Notes: generated from the letters alone by a model not told the origin. Shown: positions 24,483 to 33,067, counted from the stretch's first letter. The stretch: 64,000 nucleotides of DNA from Brochothrix campestris (GCF_046058945.1 NZ_CP175511.1:434001-498000), one strand, 5' to 3'. Numbers and translations are program-made.

Positions 24483-25208
24483 GTGATTCAATTTGATAAA
24501 GTGACCAAGAACTACGATTCTGATTTGAAAGCGCTTCATAACGTGACGTTGACGATTAATCAAGGCGAATGTTTTGGTGTTGTTGGTGAGAGCGGCTCGG
24601 GAAAGTCAACCTTTTTGCGACTGCTTAATCAGTTAGAAAGACCAACGAGCGGAACGATTACAGTGGCACAACAAGTGTTAGCTACTTTAAGTGAGCGGGA
24701 TATAAAAAAGCGCCAACAACAAATCGGCATGATTTTTCAGCAATTCAATTTATTACATAATCAAACGGTGGCCCAAAATGTGGCATTGCCATTAAAACTT
24801 CGCGGCAAGATGGAGCCAGCGCGCGTATTAGACATGTTAGCCTTTGTTAACCTGACACATAAGGCAGACGCTTACCCACGCGAATTGAGTGGCGGCGAAA
24901 AACAGCGGGTTGCGATTGCCCGCGCCTTAGTCATTGAACCCAAATTGCTTCTTTGTGACGAACCCACCTCAGCCCTTGATGCCCAACACGTTGATGAGGT
25001 GCTCAGTCTATTAGAAAAAATACACAGTCAGTTTCAAACCACAATGGTCATTGTTAGTCATGAATTGGCCGTAATTAAACGGATGTGTCAACGTGCGGCG
25101 ATTTTTAATAGAGGTGAACTTGTTGGTATCACAGCTGTAAAATCAGCAGAAAACGCTCAGCAATATGACTCGTATGAGGCAAGGGCGATGGAGATCCTTC
25201 AACAATGA
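24483..25208 (+). CDS. MetN-like ABC transporter ATPase (short form, no NIL domain)
   Basis: The product is 241 aa from GTG 24483, with AAGGAGG 9 nt upstream (GTG 24477 is too close). The Walker A GESGSGKST, Q-loop IFQQFNLL, signature LSGGEKQRVAIARAL, Walker B LLLCDEPTSALD and His-loop VIVSHE are intact. It ends near residue 241 and lacks the C-terminal NIL ligand domain seen in the MetN at 47371. It forms a transporter with the overlapping MetI-like (ATGA) and the MetQ-like genes. No S-box is found upstream, so methionine is not certain as substrate. Confidence 0.88.
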   Translation: MIQFDKVTKNYDSDLKALHNVTLTINQGECFGVVGESGSGKSTFLRLLNQLERPTSGTITVAQQVLATLSERDIKKRQQQIGMIFQQFNLLHNQTVAQNVALPLKLRGKMEPARVLDMLAFVNLTHKADAYPRELSGGEKQRVAIARALVIEPKLLLCDEPTSALDAQHVDEVLSLLEKIHSQFQTTMVIVSHELAVIKRMCQRAAIFNRGELVGITAVKSAENAQQYDSYEARAMEILQQ

Positions 25209-25879
25209 CAACATACTTAGCACATCTCCTTTATTATCAACCAGAAATGCTACGTGCGCTGAGTGAAACAGCTGTAATGTTACTCATAGCGATTGCAGCC
25301 GCAATCTTAATTGGTTTACCAATGGGGACATTCATCTACTTATCACGAAAAAATGGTGTGTTGGAGCATAAGGGCGTCTCATTATTATTGAACAATTATG
25401 TGAACATTGTTCGTTCATTTCCCTTTTTATTGTTCGTTGTCGCCCTTATTCCTGTAACAAGATGGGTCATCGGTTCGGCTTTTGGTACATATGCTGCCAG
25501 TTTTCCGCTAGCGTTTGTAGCCGTTGCCTTGTATGCACGCCTCGTAGAACAAGTATTATTAGACGTTCCAGAGGAGGTGGTTGAACTCGCCCGTGCAATG
25601 GGCGCAAGCAAATGGCAGTTTTTACGCCATTTTTTGTATGTCGAAGCACGATCCGGGTTAGTGTTAACCTTAACGTCCGTTATTATTAGTATGGTGTCAT
25701 ATTCAACGATTATGGGCGTGGTCGGTGGTGGTGGGATTGGCGATTTTGCAATTCGCTACGGTTACCAACGCTATGAATATGATGTGATGTACACGACGAT
25801 TGTTATCATGATACTGAGCGTGATTGCGATTCAAGTAGTAGGTTCGTATGTAGCAACCAAATTAGATAAACGAAAGTAG
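25205..25879 (+). CDS. MetI-like ABC transporter permease
   Basis: The product is 224 aa with about five TM segments. The permease EAA loop VELARAMGASKWQFLRHFLYVEAR, the ending GIGDFAIRYGYQRYEYDVM and the C terminus IQVVGSYVATKLDKRK are typical of the D-methionine permease MetI. It overlaps the ATPase gene by 4 nt and is followed by the lipoprotein gene after 11 nt. Confidence 0.9.
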   Translation: MTTYLAHLLYYQPEMLRALSETAVMLLIAIAAAILIGLPMGTFIYLSRKNGVLEHKGVSLLLNNYVNIVRSFPFLLFVVALIPVTRWVIGSAFGTYAASFPLAFVAVALYARLVEQVLLDVPEEVVELARAMGASKWQFLRHFLYVEARSGLVLTLTSVIISMVSYSTIMGVVGGGGIGDFAIRYGYQRYEYDVMYTTIVIMILSVIAIQVVGSYVATKLDKRK

Positions 25880-25890
25880 GGGGAGCAAAG

Positions 25891-26712
25891 ATGATGAGAA
25901 AAAGTTGGATTGGCCTTTTATTAGTGGTAGTAATGGTGTTGATGGCAGGATGTGGCAGCAAGACTGCTACGAAGGATGAATCAGCAGATAAGGTCATTAA
26001 AGTGGCGTCACACATGACACCAATGACCGATGTGGTAGAAAAAGCAGGCGAGGTAATTAAAGCCGACGGTTACACGATTGAATTAGTACAGGTTAATGAT
26101 AACATCCAGTATAATGAACTTTTAAAAAATAAAGAAGTAGATGCCAATTTTGCACAGCATGAACCGTTTATGATGAAATTTAATGAAGAAAAGGATGCCA
26201 ACTTAGTGGCAATTCAAAAAATTTACAATGCTAAAGTGGGCTTCTATTCAAAAAAATACAAAGATATCACAACTATTCCTGAAGGCGCAAAAGTGGCCTT
26301 GCCAAATGACGTTTCGAATGAAGGACGAGCTTTAGCCATCTTAAATGAAGCTGGACTGATTACTCTTAAAGAGGGTGTCGGCTTCGACGGTACAATTAAA
26401 GACATCGTTAAAAATCCTAAAAAATTACAATGGCTATCGGTTGATTTACTTAACTTAGCGGAAACATACGGTGAAGATAATGTGGCACTTGTTTACAATT
26501 ATCCGACTTACATTGCTAAGTTGAATTTGACACCAAAAGATGCAGTCTTGTTAGAAAAAACAGTCGATGATCGCTTTGCCATTAGTTTAGTTGCTCGTGA
26601 AGATAATAAAGACTCAGCAAAAATCAAAGCATTGAAAAAAGCGATGACAAGCAAAGAAGTCCGTGACTTTTTAGAAAAAGAACACGCAGATACGTTGTTA
26701 CCAGCGTTTTAA
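25891..26712 (+). CDS. MetQ/NlpA-family substrate-binding lipoprotein
   Basis: The product is 273 aa. The signal peptide has lipobox MAGC. The NlpA family text is present: VIKVASHMTPMTDVVEKAGEVIK, EVDANFAQHEPFMMKF, TIPEGAKVALPNDVSNEGRALAILNEAGLI and NYPTYIAKLNLTPKDAV. The sequence is clearly different from the two MetQ proteins at 49-51 kb, which share strong mutual similarity, so the ligand may differ (another amino acid or peptide). The repeat region begins within 10 nt of the stop. Confidence 0.88.
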   Translation: MMRKSWIGLLLVVVMVLMAGCGSKTATKDESADKVIKVASHMTPMTDVVEKAGEVIKADGYTIELVQVNDNIQYNELLKNKEVDANFAQHEPFMMKFNEEKDANLVAIQKIYNAKVGFYSKKYKDITTIPEGAKVALPNDVSNEGRALAILNEAGLITLKEGVGFDGTIKDIVKNPKKLQWLSVDLLNLAETYGEDNVALVYNYPTYIAKLNLTPKDAVLLEKTVDDRFAISLVAREDNKDSAKIKALKKAMTSKEVRDFLEKEHADTLLPAF

Positions 26713-26715
26713 AAA

Positions 26716-26854
26716 GTAATCAAAGCGAAAGCAGCTCGTCAAAGGCAACTAAATTGGAGGCTTTGAGGCCGGCTATCTTTTCCGGTACGAAAAGGCGAAA
26801 TTTAGACAGCCTTTAGCTGATAGAACTGGAGTAATCAAAGCGAAAGCAGCTCGT
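26716..26854 (+). repeat. 24-nt direct repeat with 115-nt period (5' core of repeat family, two copies)
   Basis: GTAATCAAAGCGAAAGCAGC plus TCGT occurs at 26716-26739 and again at 26831-26854. The intervening unit contains TTTGAGG...AAGGCGA (about 26761-26799), a divergent relative of the hairpin repeats at 19.7 and 27.0 kb. Confidence 0.75.
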
Positions 26855-26907
26855 TCAACAGCGTATAAACGGACATGACACTTTGCGTCATTAGAATATT
26901 TAAAATG

Positions 26908-27022
26908 ATCGCCTTCTATTAAAGGCGATTCAGACTGAAGATAAACGCTGTTCTAGGTCGTCAATGCCTCGCCTTCTCGGAGTCGAGTACCATCTGTACA
27001 CTCACCTCAAAGGCTCGTGTTT
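26908..27022 (-). ncRNA. Candidate small RNA, inverted copy 2 of the structured repeat
   Basis: On the minus strand, -35 TTGACT (27052-27047) and -10 TATAGT (27031-27026) stand 15 nt apart just before AAACACGAGCC. About 85 nt nearly identical to 19697-19782 follow, then CGTTTATCTTCAGTCTGA (26947-26930) and a perfect 8-bp hairpin (26929-26908) with CATTTTA behind it. Both neighbouring genes are on the plus strand, so this unit would be an independent transcript of about 115 nt. The spacer is short and the T-run weak, so this remains a prediction. Confidence 0.45.
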
Positions 27023-27098
27023 CCTACTATAACAACGTTTCTTTTCAGTCAAGTCATCTTGTAGCCAAAGTTACTTGAACTAACGTTCAAAGTGAAAC

Positions 27099-27129
27099 CA
27101 GTTTAATTCGACTTTGTCTACAATCTGGA
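27099..27129 (+). repeat. 3'-end motif, copy before a terminator
   Basis: The segment ends in GACTTTGTCTACAATCTGGA, identical to 42690-42709, and runs straight into a terminator hairpin. Confidence 0.65.
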
Positions 27130-27163
27130 TTGCCTTCTATTAAAGGCGATTGTTTGTTTTTTG
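27130..27163 (+). terminator. Terminator upstream of fba
   Basis: GCCTT and AAGGC arms with a 6-nt loop are followed by GATTGTTTGTTTTTT. It ends the repeat-bearing region behind the metQ-like gene. Confidence 0.65.
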
Positions 27164-27387
27164 AGAAGAAAAACCGCTTACATTATGAAGCGATAACGAA
27201 ATGTGACATTTACTCGAAAGTAATGTCATATTTCCGTGTTATTTTCATAAAATTAATATCATTTTGTGGGAATTCGTGCGATAAATTGTTACAATGTAGG
27301 AGTAAACTCTTTAGGTATTGAATTTTATGCAAATAAGATGTAATATTTAAGAGTATGAAATGTAGATAAACTAGGAGGAATTCAATT

Positions 27388-28254
27388 ATGGCATTAGTAT
27401 CAGCAGAACAAATGTTAAAAGACGCACGCGCAGCACAATACGCAGTAGGTGCTTTCAACACTAACAACCTTGAGTGGACAAAAGCAATCTTAGCAGGAGC
27501 ACAAGCTTCAAACTCACCAGTTATGATCCAAACTTCAATGGGTGCAGCTAAATACATGGGCGGATACAAAGTATGTGTTGATTTAGTTAAAAACTTAATC
27601 GATTCAATGGGTATTACAGTTCCTGTAGCACTTCATTTAGATCACGGTGACTATGCAGATGCATTAGAATGTATCGAAGTTGGTTACACATCAGTTATGT
27701 TCGATGGTTCTCACTTACCATTCGAAGAAAACTTAGAAAAAGCTAAAGAAGTTGTTGCTAAAGCTCACGCTAAAGGCGTTTCTGTTGAATGTGAAGTTGG
27801 TAGCATCGGCGGCGAAGAAGACGGCGTTATTGGTACTGGTGAATTAGCTTCTCCTGAAGAATGTAAAGTTATCGCTGACTTAGGAATTGATTTCTTAGCA
27901 GCAGGTATTGGTAACATTCACGGTTCTTACCCTGCTAACTGGACTGGCTTAAGCTTTGATACTTTAGGCGCTATCGCTGATATTACTGATGGTATTCCGT
28001 TAGTATTACACGGTGGATCTGGTATCCCAGTTGAACAAGTTAAAAAAGCAATCTCATTAGGTGTTTCTAAAATCAACGTTAACACTGAATGCCAAGAAGT
28101 ATTTGCAGCAGCAACACGTAAATACATCGAAGAAGGTAAAGACTTAGAAGGTAAAGGCTTTGACCCTCGTAAATTATTAGCTCCAGGTACTACTGCAGTA
28201 ACTGAGTTAGTTAAACAACGTATTGAATGGTTCGGTTCTAAAGGTAAAGCGTAA
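27388..28254 (+). CDS. fba: Class II fructose-bisphosphate aldolase
   Basis: The product is 288 aa with AGGAGG before the start. It splits fructose-1,6-bisphosphate in glycolysis using zinc. Key motifs are YAVGAFNTNNLEWTKAIL, VALHLDHGD with the catalytic Asp85 and zinc ligand His86, FDGSHLPFEENL, GSIGGEEDGV, GIGNIHGSYP, LVLHGGSGI and SKINVNTE. Codon use is biased to a few codons compared with neighbours, as expected of a highly expressed gene. It stands alone between terminators. Confidence 0.97.
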   Translation: MALVSAEQMLKDARAAQYAVGAFNTNNLEWTKAILAGAQASNSPVMIQTSMGAAKYMGGYKVCVDLVKNLIDSMGITVPVALHLDHGDYADALECIEVGYTSVMFDGSHLPFEENLEKAKEVVAKAHAKGVSVECEVGSIGGEEDGVIGTGELASPEECKVIADLGIDFLAAGIGNIHGSYPANWTGLSFDTLGAIADITDGIPLVLHGGSGIPVEQVKKAISLGVSKINVNTECQEVFAAATRKYIEEGKDLEGKGFDPRKLLAPGTTAVTELVKQRIEWFGSKGKA

Positions 28255-28271
28255 GTTTTAACTTATGAAAT

Positions 28272-28308
28272 AAAAATGTCCCTCGCAATCTGCGAGGGAC
28301 ATTTTTAT
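28272..28308. terminator. Terminator behind fba
   Basis: AAAAATGTCCCTCGCA, a 3-nt loop and TGCGAGGGACATTTTT make a strong bidirectional terminator shared with the convergent PepSY gene. Confidence 0.95.
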
Positions 28309-28324
28309 TTATCTATCGTATGAC

Positions 28325-28940
28325 TTAATTGTCTTGCTCGATTTCAATCACTTCTTTAGAACTTGCGTTGATTTTAACCTCGGTTTCATTCTTACCATTT
28401 TCGATTGTAACACTCCAGTAAGTCACGTTAAGCTCTTTGTCTAGGCTCCAATCAGTCGCAGTTCCTTCAGCTTTTGTGAGGGCAATATCAGTTACATCTT
28501 TAAGTGATGCAAGCTTGTTTAAATCAAGTTTGTCTTCAGCGCGTTTAATACCATTTTGATCATCTCTGTCTAATTTTTTATCAGATGAGTCTTTCACGGT
28601 GTTTTTCTCGGCATCAATTTTCACTTCGTATTCTTTATTATCGTCAACGCCTTCAACTTGGTAGTACCATTTTGAAAATGAACTATCTAATTCGATACTT
28701 GTAATATCGCTATTAGGAAATTCTTTTTGATAAGTATCAATCGCTTCGGCTACTGTTACTTTAGGGAGTTTTTGTGTCGCATCATTCGTCGCATTGTTAT
28801 TTTCAGTCGTTTTAGCAGTTTCTGTTTTTTCGGTTGGTGTAGCTGAAGTTGCTTTATCATCCTGACAGCCAGCCAGGACGCCAACTGATGCTAAACCAAA
28901 TCCTAAAGCGGTTAATGTGATAATTTTAGATAATTTCATA
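28325..28940 (-). CDS. PepSY-domain lipoprotein
   Basis: The product is 204 aa from ATG 28940, with GGGAG 8 nt upstream; GTG 28949 overlaps that site. The signal peptide ends in lipobox LAGC. A Thr/Asn/Glu-rich linker (about residues 25-50) leads to two PepSY-like repeats (VTVAEAIDTYQKEFPNSDITSIELDSSFSKWYYQVEGVDDNKEYEVKIDAE and LTKAEGTATDWSLDKELNVTYWSVTIENGKNETEVKINASS). PepSY domains often inhibit peptidases or stabilise cell-surface partners. No partner is visible nearby. Confidence 0.85.
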
Positions 28941-29128
28941 ATTAACACTCCCTTTATTAGTATATCTTTAGTATAGTGCTATTCTGAGTTAATAACATCA
29001 TACTAGAGACTGAGTTTCACTACTTCAATAGTCATGTAACAGTGCGTTTTCGTGATGGAAAAAAGCATGTGCTAAAAGTGTACATTTGCTATAATTAAAA
29101 GAAGTCTAAGTAAAGGGGCATAATTCAG

Positions 29129-30073
29129 TTGAGACATAAACAAATTTATATGATTATTAATCCAACATCTGGCGGTGGTAGAGGTGCTGTTATCGGCCGT
29201 CAGTTGAGTGGGATGTTAAATAAACAAAAAATTGCTTACCAGCAAGTCACAAGTCAGTATGCGGGTGAAACACTAGCGCTAGTCAAGCAATACTGTCGTC
29301 AGTATCAAACTGATGAAGAGCGACCGACGTTACTAATTGTGGGTGGCGATGGTACGGTTAATGAAACCATTCAAGCGATGGGAGAGGACTATCGTCACAT
29401 ACCAATTGCTTATATTGCAGCGGGATCGGGCAATGATTTTGCCCGTGGCAGTGGCTTACCGCGTTCTCCCAAAAAAGCATTAGCTCATATCTTACGTTTA
29501 ACAGAGCCACAAGCGTTTGATATCGTACATTATCATACAGTTGAAAAGGAGAAACGTGGTTACTTTGTAAACAATCTTGGTTTAGGATTTGATGCTTTGA
29601 TTGTGAAAATCGCTAATCAATCACGCTTGAAAAAATTCTTGAATAAGCTCGGTTTAGGAACATTTACGTATGTGATTGCTTTGCTGAGAGGTTATTTCAA
29701 ACAAGCAGCGTTTGATTTACAGATTGAAATGAATGGCCAAACGATTGCGTTTCCACAGGCATTTTTAGTGACGACAACAATCCATCCCTATTTTGGTGGC
29801 GGTGTAGCAATTGCACCGATGGCACAGAATAATGATGCGAAAATGGATTTGGTTGTTGTTAGAAAAGTGTCCTTGCTTAAATTGGTTCAATTATTCGGTG
29901 GGATGTTACTGGGTGGGCATCACGTGAAATCTGTCGAATTTCATCACTATCAGTCATCTAATATGAAGTTGATTATTGATGAAAAAGTCGATGGACAAAT
30001 TGATGGTGAAGTCTTAGGCCAATCCGCGTATGAACTTACTTTGGAAACAGAGCAACATTTATTTTGGGTCTGA
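29129..30073 (+). CDS. Diacylglycerol kinase-family lipid kinase
   Basis: The product is 314 aa from TTG 29129; AAAGGGG lies about 12 nt before it and no better start exists. The DAGK catalytic text is complete: MIINPTSGGGRG, LLIVGGDGTVNETIQAM (ATP-binding GGDGT) and AYIAAGSGNDFARG, followed by the beta-sandwich domain (YFVNNLGLGFDA, IAPMAQNNDAKMDLVVV, DGEVL). It probably phosphorylates diacylglycerol or a related lipid and so recycles lipid from wall-polymer synthesis. It is monocistronic. Confidence 0.93.
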   Translation: MRHKQIYMIINPTSGGGRGAVIGRQLSGMLNKQKIAYQQVTSQYAGETLALVKQYCRQYQTDEERPTLLIVGGDGTVNETIQAMGEDYRHIPIAYIAAGSGNDFARGSGLPRSPKKALAHILRLTEPQAFDIVHYHTVEKEKRGYFVNNLGLGFDALIVKIANQSRLKKFLNKLGLGTFTYVIALLRGYFKQAAFDLQIEMNGQTIAFPQAFLVTTTIHPYFGGGVAIAPMAQNNDAKMDLVVVRKVSLLKLVQLFGGMLLGGHHVKSVEFHHYQSSNMKLIIDEKVDGQIDGEVLGQSAYELTLETEQHLFWV

Positions 30074-30120
30074 AAAAGCTACTTCTTAATTGATAATTTA
30101 TCAATTAAGAAGTAGCTTTT
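30074..30120. terminator. Long bidirectional terminator
   Basis: AAAAAGCTACTTCTTAATTG and its exact complement form a stem of about 18 bp around a short loop, flanked by A and T runs. Confidence 0.93.
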
Positions 30121-30440
30121 TAAATTTTAATATAACCATAACCAACGATTTGACGATTGAGTAACTCTTTGATGCCATTGGGGACGATAACAACAAATGG
30201 GGGTAATTGACTGGCATCAAGGTCTTGGGCTTCGAGCGTATCGTTACAAACCATCCATTTAATGTGACCAGAGGTGCGCTCGATATACCATAATTGTGTA
30301 ATGTCGTAAAAATGAGTGACTGCTTCATCGGTTGCGACGACGACAATTTTATCGGTATAACCGGTCGTTAATAAATGAGCGATATTATTTTCGAGGTCTT
30401 GCCATTTATGATTTTCATTGATGTGAAAGGCTACGGGCAT
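30120..30440 (-). CDS. DsrE/DsrF-like small protein
   Basis: The product is 106 aa with AAAGGAG 9 nt upstream. It has the small alpha/beta fold of DsrE-type proteins: MPVAFHINENHKWQDLENNIAHLL, KIVVVATDEAVTHFYD, a central Cys in KWMVCNDTL, and the late VVIVPNGIKELLNRQIVGYGYIKI typical of this group. Some relatives transfer sulfur through the conserved Cys. The physiological partner is unknown. It follows the RlmA-like gene after 14 nt. Confidence 0.7.
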   Translation of the reverse strand: MPVAFHINENHKWQDLENNIAHLLTTGYTDKIVVVATDEAVTHFYDITQLWYIERTSGHIKWMVCNDTLEAQDLDASQLPPFVVIVPNGIKELLNRQIVGYGYIKI

Positions 30441-30454
30441 AATTACAATCTCCT

Positions 30455-31312
30455 TTATTTATGACCAATTAAGATGTCAAAATCAGCTGTGATACACCCA
30501 TCACTTTTGGTGATGAAAGCTTGGATGTCATCCTCTCCCAAATTCCATGTTAAGGGTGTCATGTGCAAAAGCTGTGATAGTTGTTGGATACTTAATTGTA
30601 CTTTATAGGTTAATGATTCGCGTCTGAACTGTGGGAATTGACCTGCAAAGAGTGCAACAGTATCATCGTTTTTATATGTCTTTTTAACCGAATCAGCGTA
30701 AAAATGGTGACGTAGTTCTTGAAGGTATCGTGATTGCGGTACGACTTTAAGGACAAGGCCATTATGGCTTAACATGCGTTCGAATTCTTTATAATTGGCG
30801 GGTGAAAGAATGTTAAGAAGCACGTTGACGCTGTTATCCGCAAAGGGCATGTTCGCAAGATCGGCTACAATCCAAGCGACGTCTGTGTAATGTTTAGCAG
30901 CAGATAAGATGCCTTCTTTGGCAATATCAGTCCCGAAGGCAATCGTTACCTGTTCTTTTAAAGCCGCTACAATGGCAGCGAGATGTGAACCTTCGCCACA
31001 GCCACCGTCAACGATGCAGACGGGCTCAGTCGTATGTACTGTAATCAAGGCGGTGAGTCGTTCAATCAATGGTGTAAAAAAAGCACTTTCGGTGATAAGC
31101 TCCCGTCGTGATTCAAAGAGTGCTTTATCATAATGTGTGGCATTATGTTGATTCAGTAAGTTAAGATAACCTTGTTTCGCAAAATCAAAATTATGTCCAT
31201 TGGTACAAGTTAACTGTTCTGTTATTGTAAAAGAGGTGTGGCAAATCGGGCAATTTAGGATAGACTCATGTTGTGTTAAGCGAGCAATGCTGTGTTCTTT
31301 TTTACTTAGCAT
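30455..31312 (-). CDS. rlmA: 23S rRNA guanine-N1 methyltransferase, RlmA family
   Basis: The product is 285 aa with GGAGGAAACAC before the start. A zinc site (CPICHTSF...LTCTNGHNFDFAKQGYLNLL) is followed by a Rossmann methyltransferase domain with the SAM loop VCIVDGGCGEGSH and LLNILSPANYKEFERML. RlmA enzymes methylate G745 or G748 of 23S rRNA; the G748 form gives tylosin resistance. Which position is modified cannot be read from the sequence. Confidence 0.88.
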   Translation of the reverse strand: MLSKKEHSIARLTQHESILNCPICHTSFTITEQLTCTNGHNFDFAKQGYLNLLNQHNATHYDKALFESRRELITESAFFTPLIERLTALITVHTTEPVCIVDGGCGEGSHLAAIVAALKEQVTIAFGTDIAKEGILSAAKHYTDVAWIVADLANMPFADNSVNVLLNILSPANYKEFERMLSHNGLVLKVVPQSRYLQELRHHFYADSVKKTYKNDDTVALFAGQFPQFRRESLTYKVQLSIQQLSQLLHMTPLTWNLGEDDIQAFITKSDGCITADFDILIGHK

Positions 31313-31388
31313 GTGTTTCCTCCGGTTGAATAGTATGGTTTTATTATAACATACGAGCGGATAGTATTACGATGTGAGGCTATAAAAG

Positions 31389-31438
31389 CAAAAAAAGAAG
31401 CCCGCAAACAAAAAATGTTGGACAGGCTTCTTTTTTTC
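31389..31438. terminator. Terminator between rlmA and the tandem array
   Basis: AAAAAAGAAGCC and GGCTTCTTTTTTT arms with a loop of about 22 nt. On the minus strand it could end transcripts running through the array. Confidence 0.75.
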
Positions 31439-31453
31439 GATTTTCTCGTTTCT

Positions 31454-31955
31454 AACAGGTTAATTTCGCTTTCATACTTCCAGCTCAATCAACCAGAAAC
31501 TTGCCAATTTCAGAAAAAGCTACGCGACAAAAATAGTCGCTTGCGTTTTTCTTCCAATTTTCTCGTTTCTAACAGGTTAATTTCGCTTTTATTCTTCCAG
31601 CTCAATCAACCAGAACTTAGGAAATTTCACTCCCTTACTTGCCGATGGTAAATAATCGGCAAATTCGGTAGTTCCAATTTCTACAGTTCTAACAGGTTAA
31701 TTTCGCTTTCATTCTTCCAGCTCAATCAACCAGAACTTAGGAAATTTCACTCCCTTACTTGCCGATGGTAAATAATCGACAAATTCGGTAGTTCCAATTT
31801 CTACAGTTCTTACAGGTTAATTTCGCTTTCATTCTTCCAGCTCAATCAACCAGAACTTAGGAAATTTCACTCCCTTACTTGCCGATGGTAAATAATCGGC
31901 AAATTCGGTAGTTCCAATTTCTACAGTTCTAACAGGTTAATTTCGCTTTCATTCC
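31454..31955. repeat. Tandem array, period 117-120 bp, four full units plus a partial one
   Basis: Units begin (AACAGG or TACAGG) at 31454, 31571, 31691, 31811 and 31931. Units two to four are almost identical over 120 bp; the second half of unit one differs and holds its own terminator-like hairpin (about 31516-31551). Each complete 120-bp unit contains a perfect 8-bp hairpin, TTGCCGAT/ATCGGCAA, one copy with one change. On the minus strand every unit carries GAGCTGGAAG.ATGAAAGCGAAA, related to the repeat core at 26.8 kb. The partial unit contains the stop codon of the ABC ATPase gene. Confidence 0.93.
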
Positions 31956-33049
31956 TTACTTGTCAGTGACAATTCTGTTTCAGGATCAAACAGGTGGGCT
32001 TTGCTCATATCTAAGCCTAATTGAATCGTTGAATGGACCGGGTATTTTGAGCGGGCATTCACGCGGGCAATGAAGTTTTGACCGCCAAGGTCAGAGTGGA
32101 GCATGTATTCAGCTCCTGTTAATTCAGCGACGCTAATCGTGCAGTCAATAATATTTTGCGGCACTGCATTTAAAAAAATCGGCTCATCGTGAAGGTCTTC
32201 CGGTCGAATGCCTAAGATAATCGGGCCATCAGGACGGTCGTTTAACAGCTTGCGTTTTCCTTCAGGGATTGTTAAACTCGCGCCCTCGGTAATAAAGCGG
32301 TTGCCTTGAAGTTCACCTTTAATAAAATTCATTGGAGGCGATCCGATAAAACTACCAACAAAGAGGTTAATTGGATTTTCATAAACATGCTCGGGTGTGC
32401 CGACTTGTTGAATGATGCCGTCTTTCATAATGACGATACGTGTCGCCATCGTCATTGCTTCGGTTTGATCATGGGTCACATAAATCATCGTCGTGTTGAG
32501 TTCTTGATGGATTTTACTGATTTCAGCTCGCATTTGCACGCGCAGTTTCGCATCTAAGTTAGAGAGTGGTTCATCCATTAAAAAGAGTTTAGCCTCACGT
32601 ACAATTGCACGACCTAACGCAACCCGTTGGCGTTGACCACCAGACAATTCCCGTGGTTTTCGCTCGAGGTATTCAGTTAAGCCTAAAATGTTGGCGGCTT
32701 TATCGATACGCACTTTAATGTCTTTTTTCGGCATTTTTCGTAGTTTTAAGCCAAAAGCCATGTTATCGTACACGCTTAAATGAGGATAGAGGGCATAGTT
32801 TTGAAACACCATTGCAATGTGACGGTTTTTGGGAGCAACATCATTCATTAAATGACCATCCATCGTAAAGGACCCTTTACTAATATCCTCTAACCCAGCA
32901 ATCATCCGTAACGTGGTAGATTTACCACAGCCTGATGGTCCGACAAAAACGATGAATTCTTTATCTTCAATCTCAAGATTGAAGTCTGATACAGCGGTAA
33001 CTTTCTTATCGTAAATTTTGTAAATGTTTTTAAGTGAAATGGCAACCAT
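31949..33049 (-). CDS. msmX: MsmX/MalK/UgpC-type multi-sugar ABC ATPase
   Basis: The product is 366 aa. Walker A GPSGCGKST, Q-loop VFQNYALYPHLSV, signature LSGGQRQRVALGRAI, Walker B LFLMDEPLSNLDAKLR and VTHDQTEAMTM are followed by the OB/TOBE regulatory domain (ILGIRPEDLHDE, GAEYMLHSDLGGQNFIARVN). It energises carbohydrate importers and here is the last gene of malEFG-DUF1189-msmX. Such ATPases often serve several transporters. Its TGA stop lies in the first (partial) unit of the tandem array. Confidence 0.95.
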   Translation of the reverse strand: MVAISLKNIYKIYDKKVTAVSDFNLEIEDKEFIVFVGPSGCGKSTTLRMIAGLEDISKGSFTMDGHLMNDVAPKNRHIAMVFQNYALYPHLSVYDNMAFGLKLRKMPKKDIKVRIDKAANILGLTEYLERKPRELSGGQRQRVALGRAIVREAKLFLMDEPLSNLDAKLRVQMRAEISKIHQELNTTMIYVTHDQTEAMTMATRIVIMKDGIIQQVGTPEHVYENPINLFVGSFIGSPPMNFIKGELQGNRFITEGASLTIPEGKRKLLNDRPDGPIILGIRPEDLHDEPIFLNAVPQNIIDCTISVAELTGAEYMLHSDLGGQNFIARVNARSKYPVHSTIQLGLDMSKAHLFDPETELSLTSKE

Positions 33050-33067
33050 GATGATCGACCCCTTGTA

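Noticed and set aside
30101..30346. Alternative minus-strand ORF of 81 codons overlapping the DsrE-like gene
   Set aside because: It is a different frame of the DsrE-like gene and runs into the terminator stem.
31415..31651. Plus-strand ORF of 78 codons with an internal repeat in the tandem array
   Set aside because: It is a translation of the DNA repeat, has no ribosome site, and its repeats do not continue as protein in later units.
31454..31955. CRISPR array
   Set aside because: The whole 120-bp unit is conserved, so there are no unique spacers between short repeats, and no cas genes are in the window.
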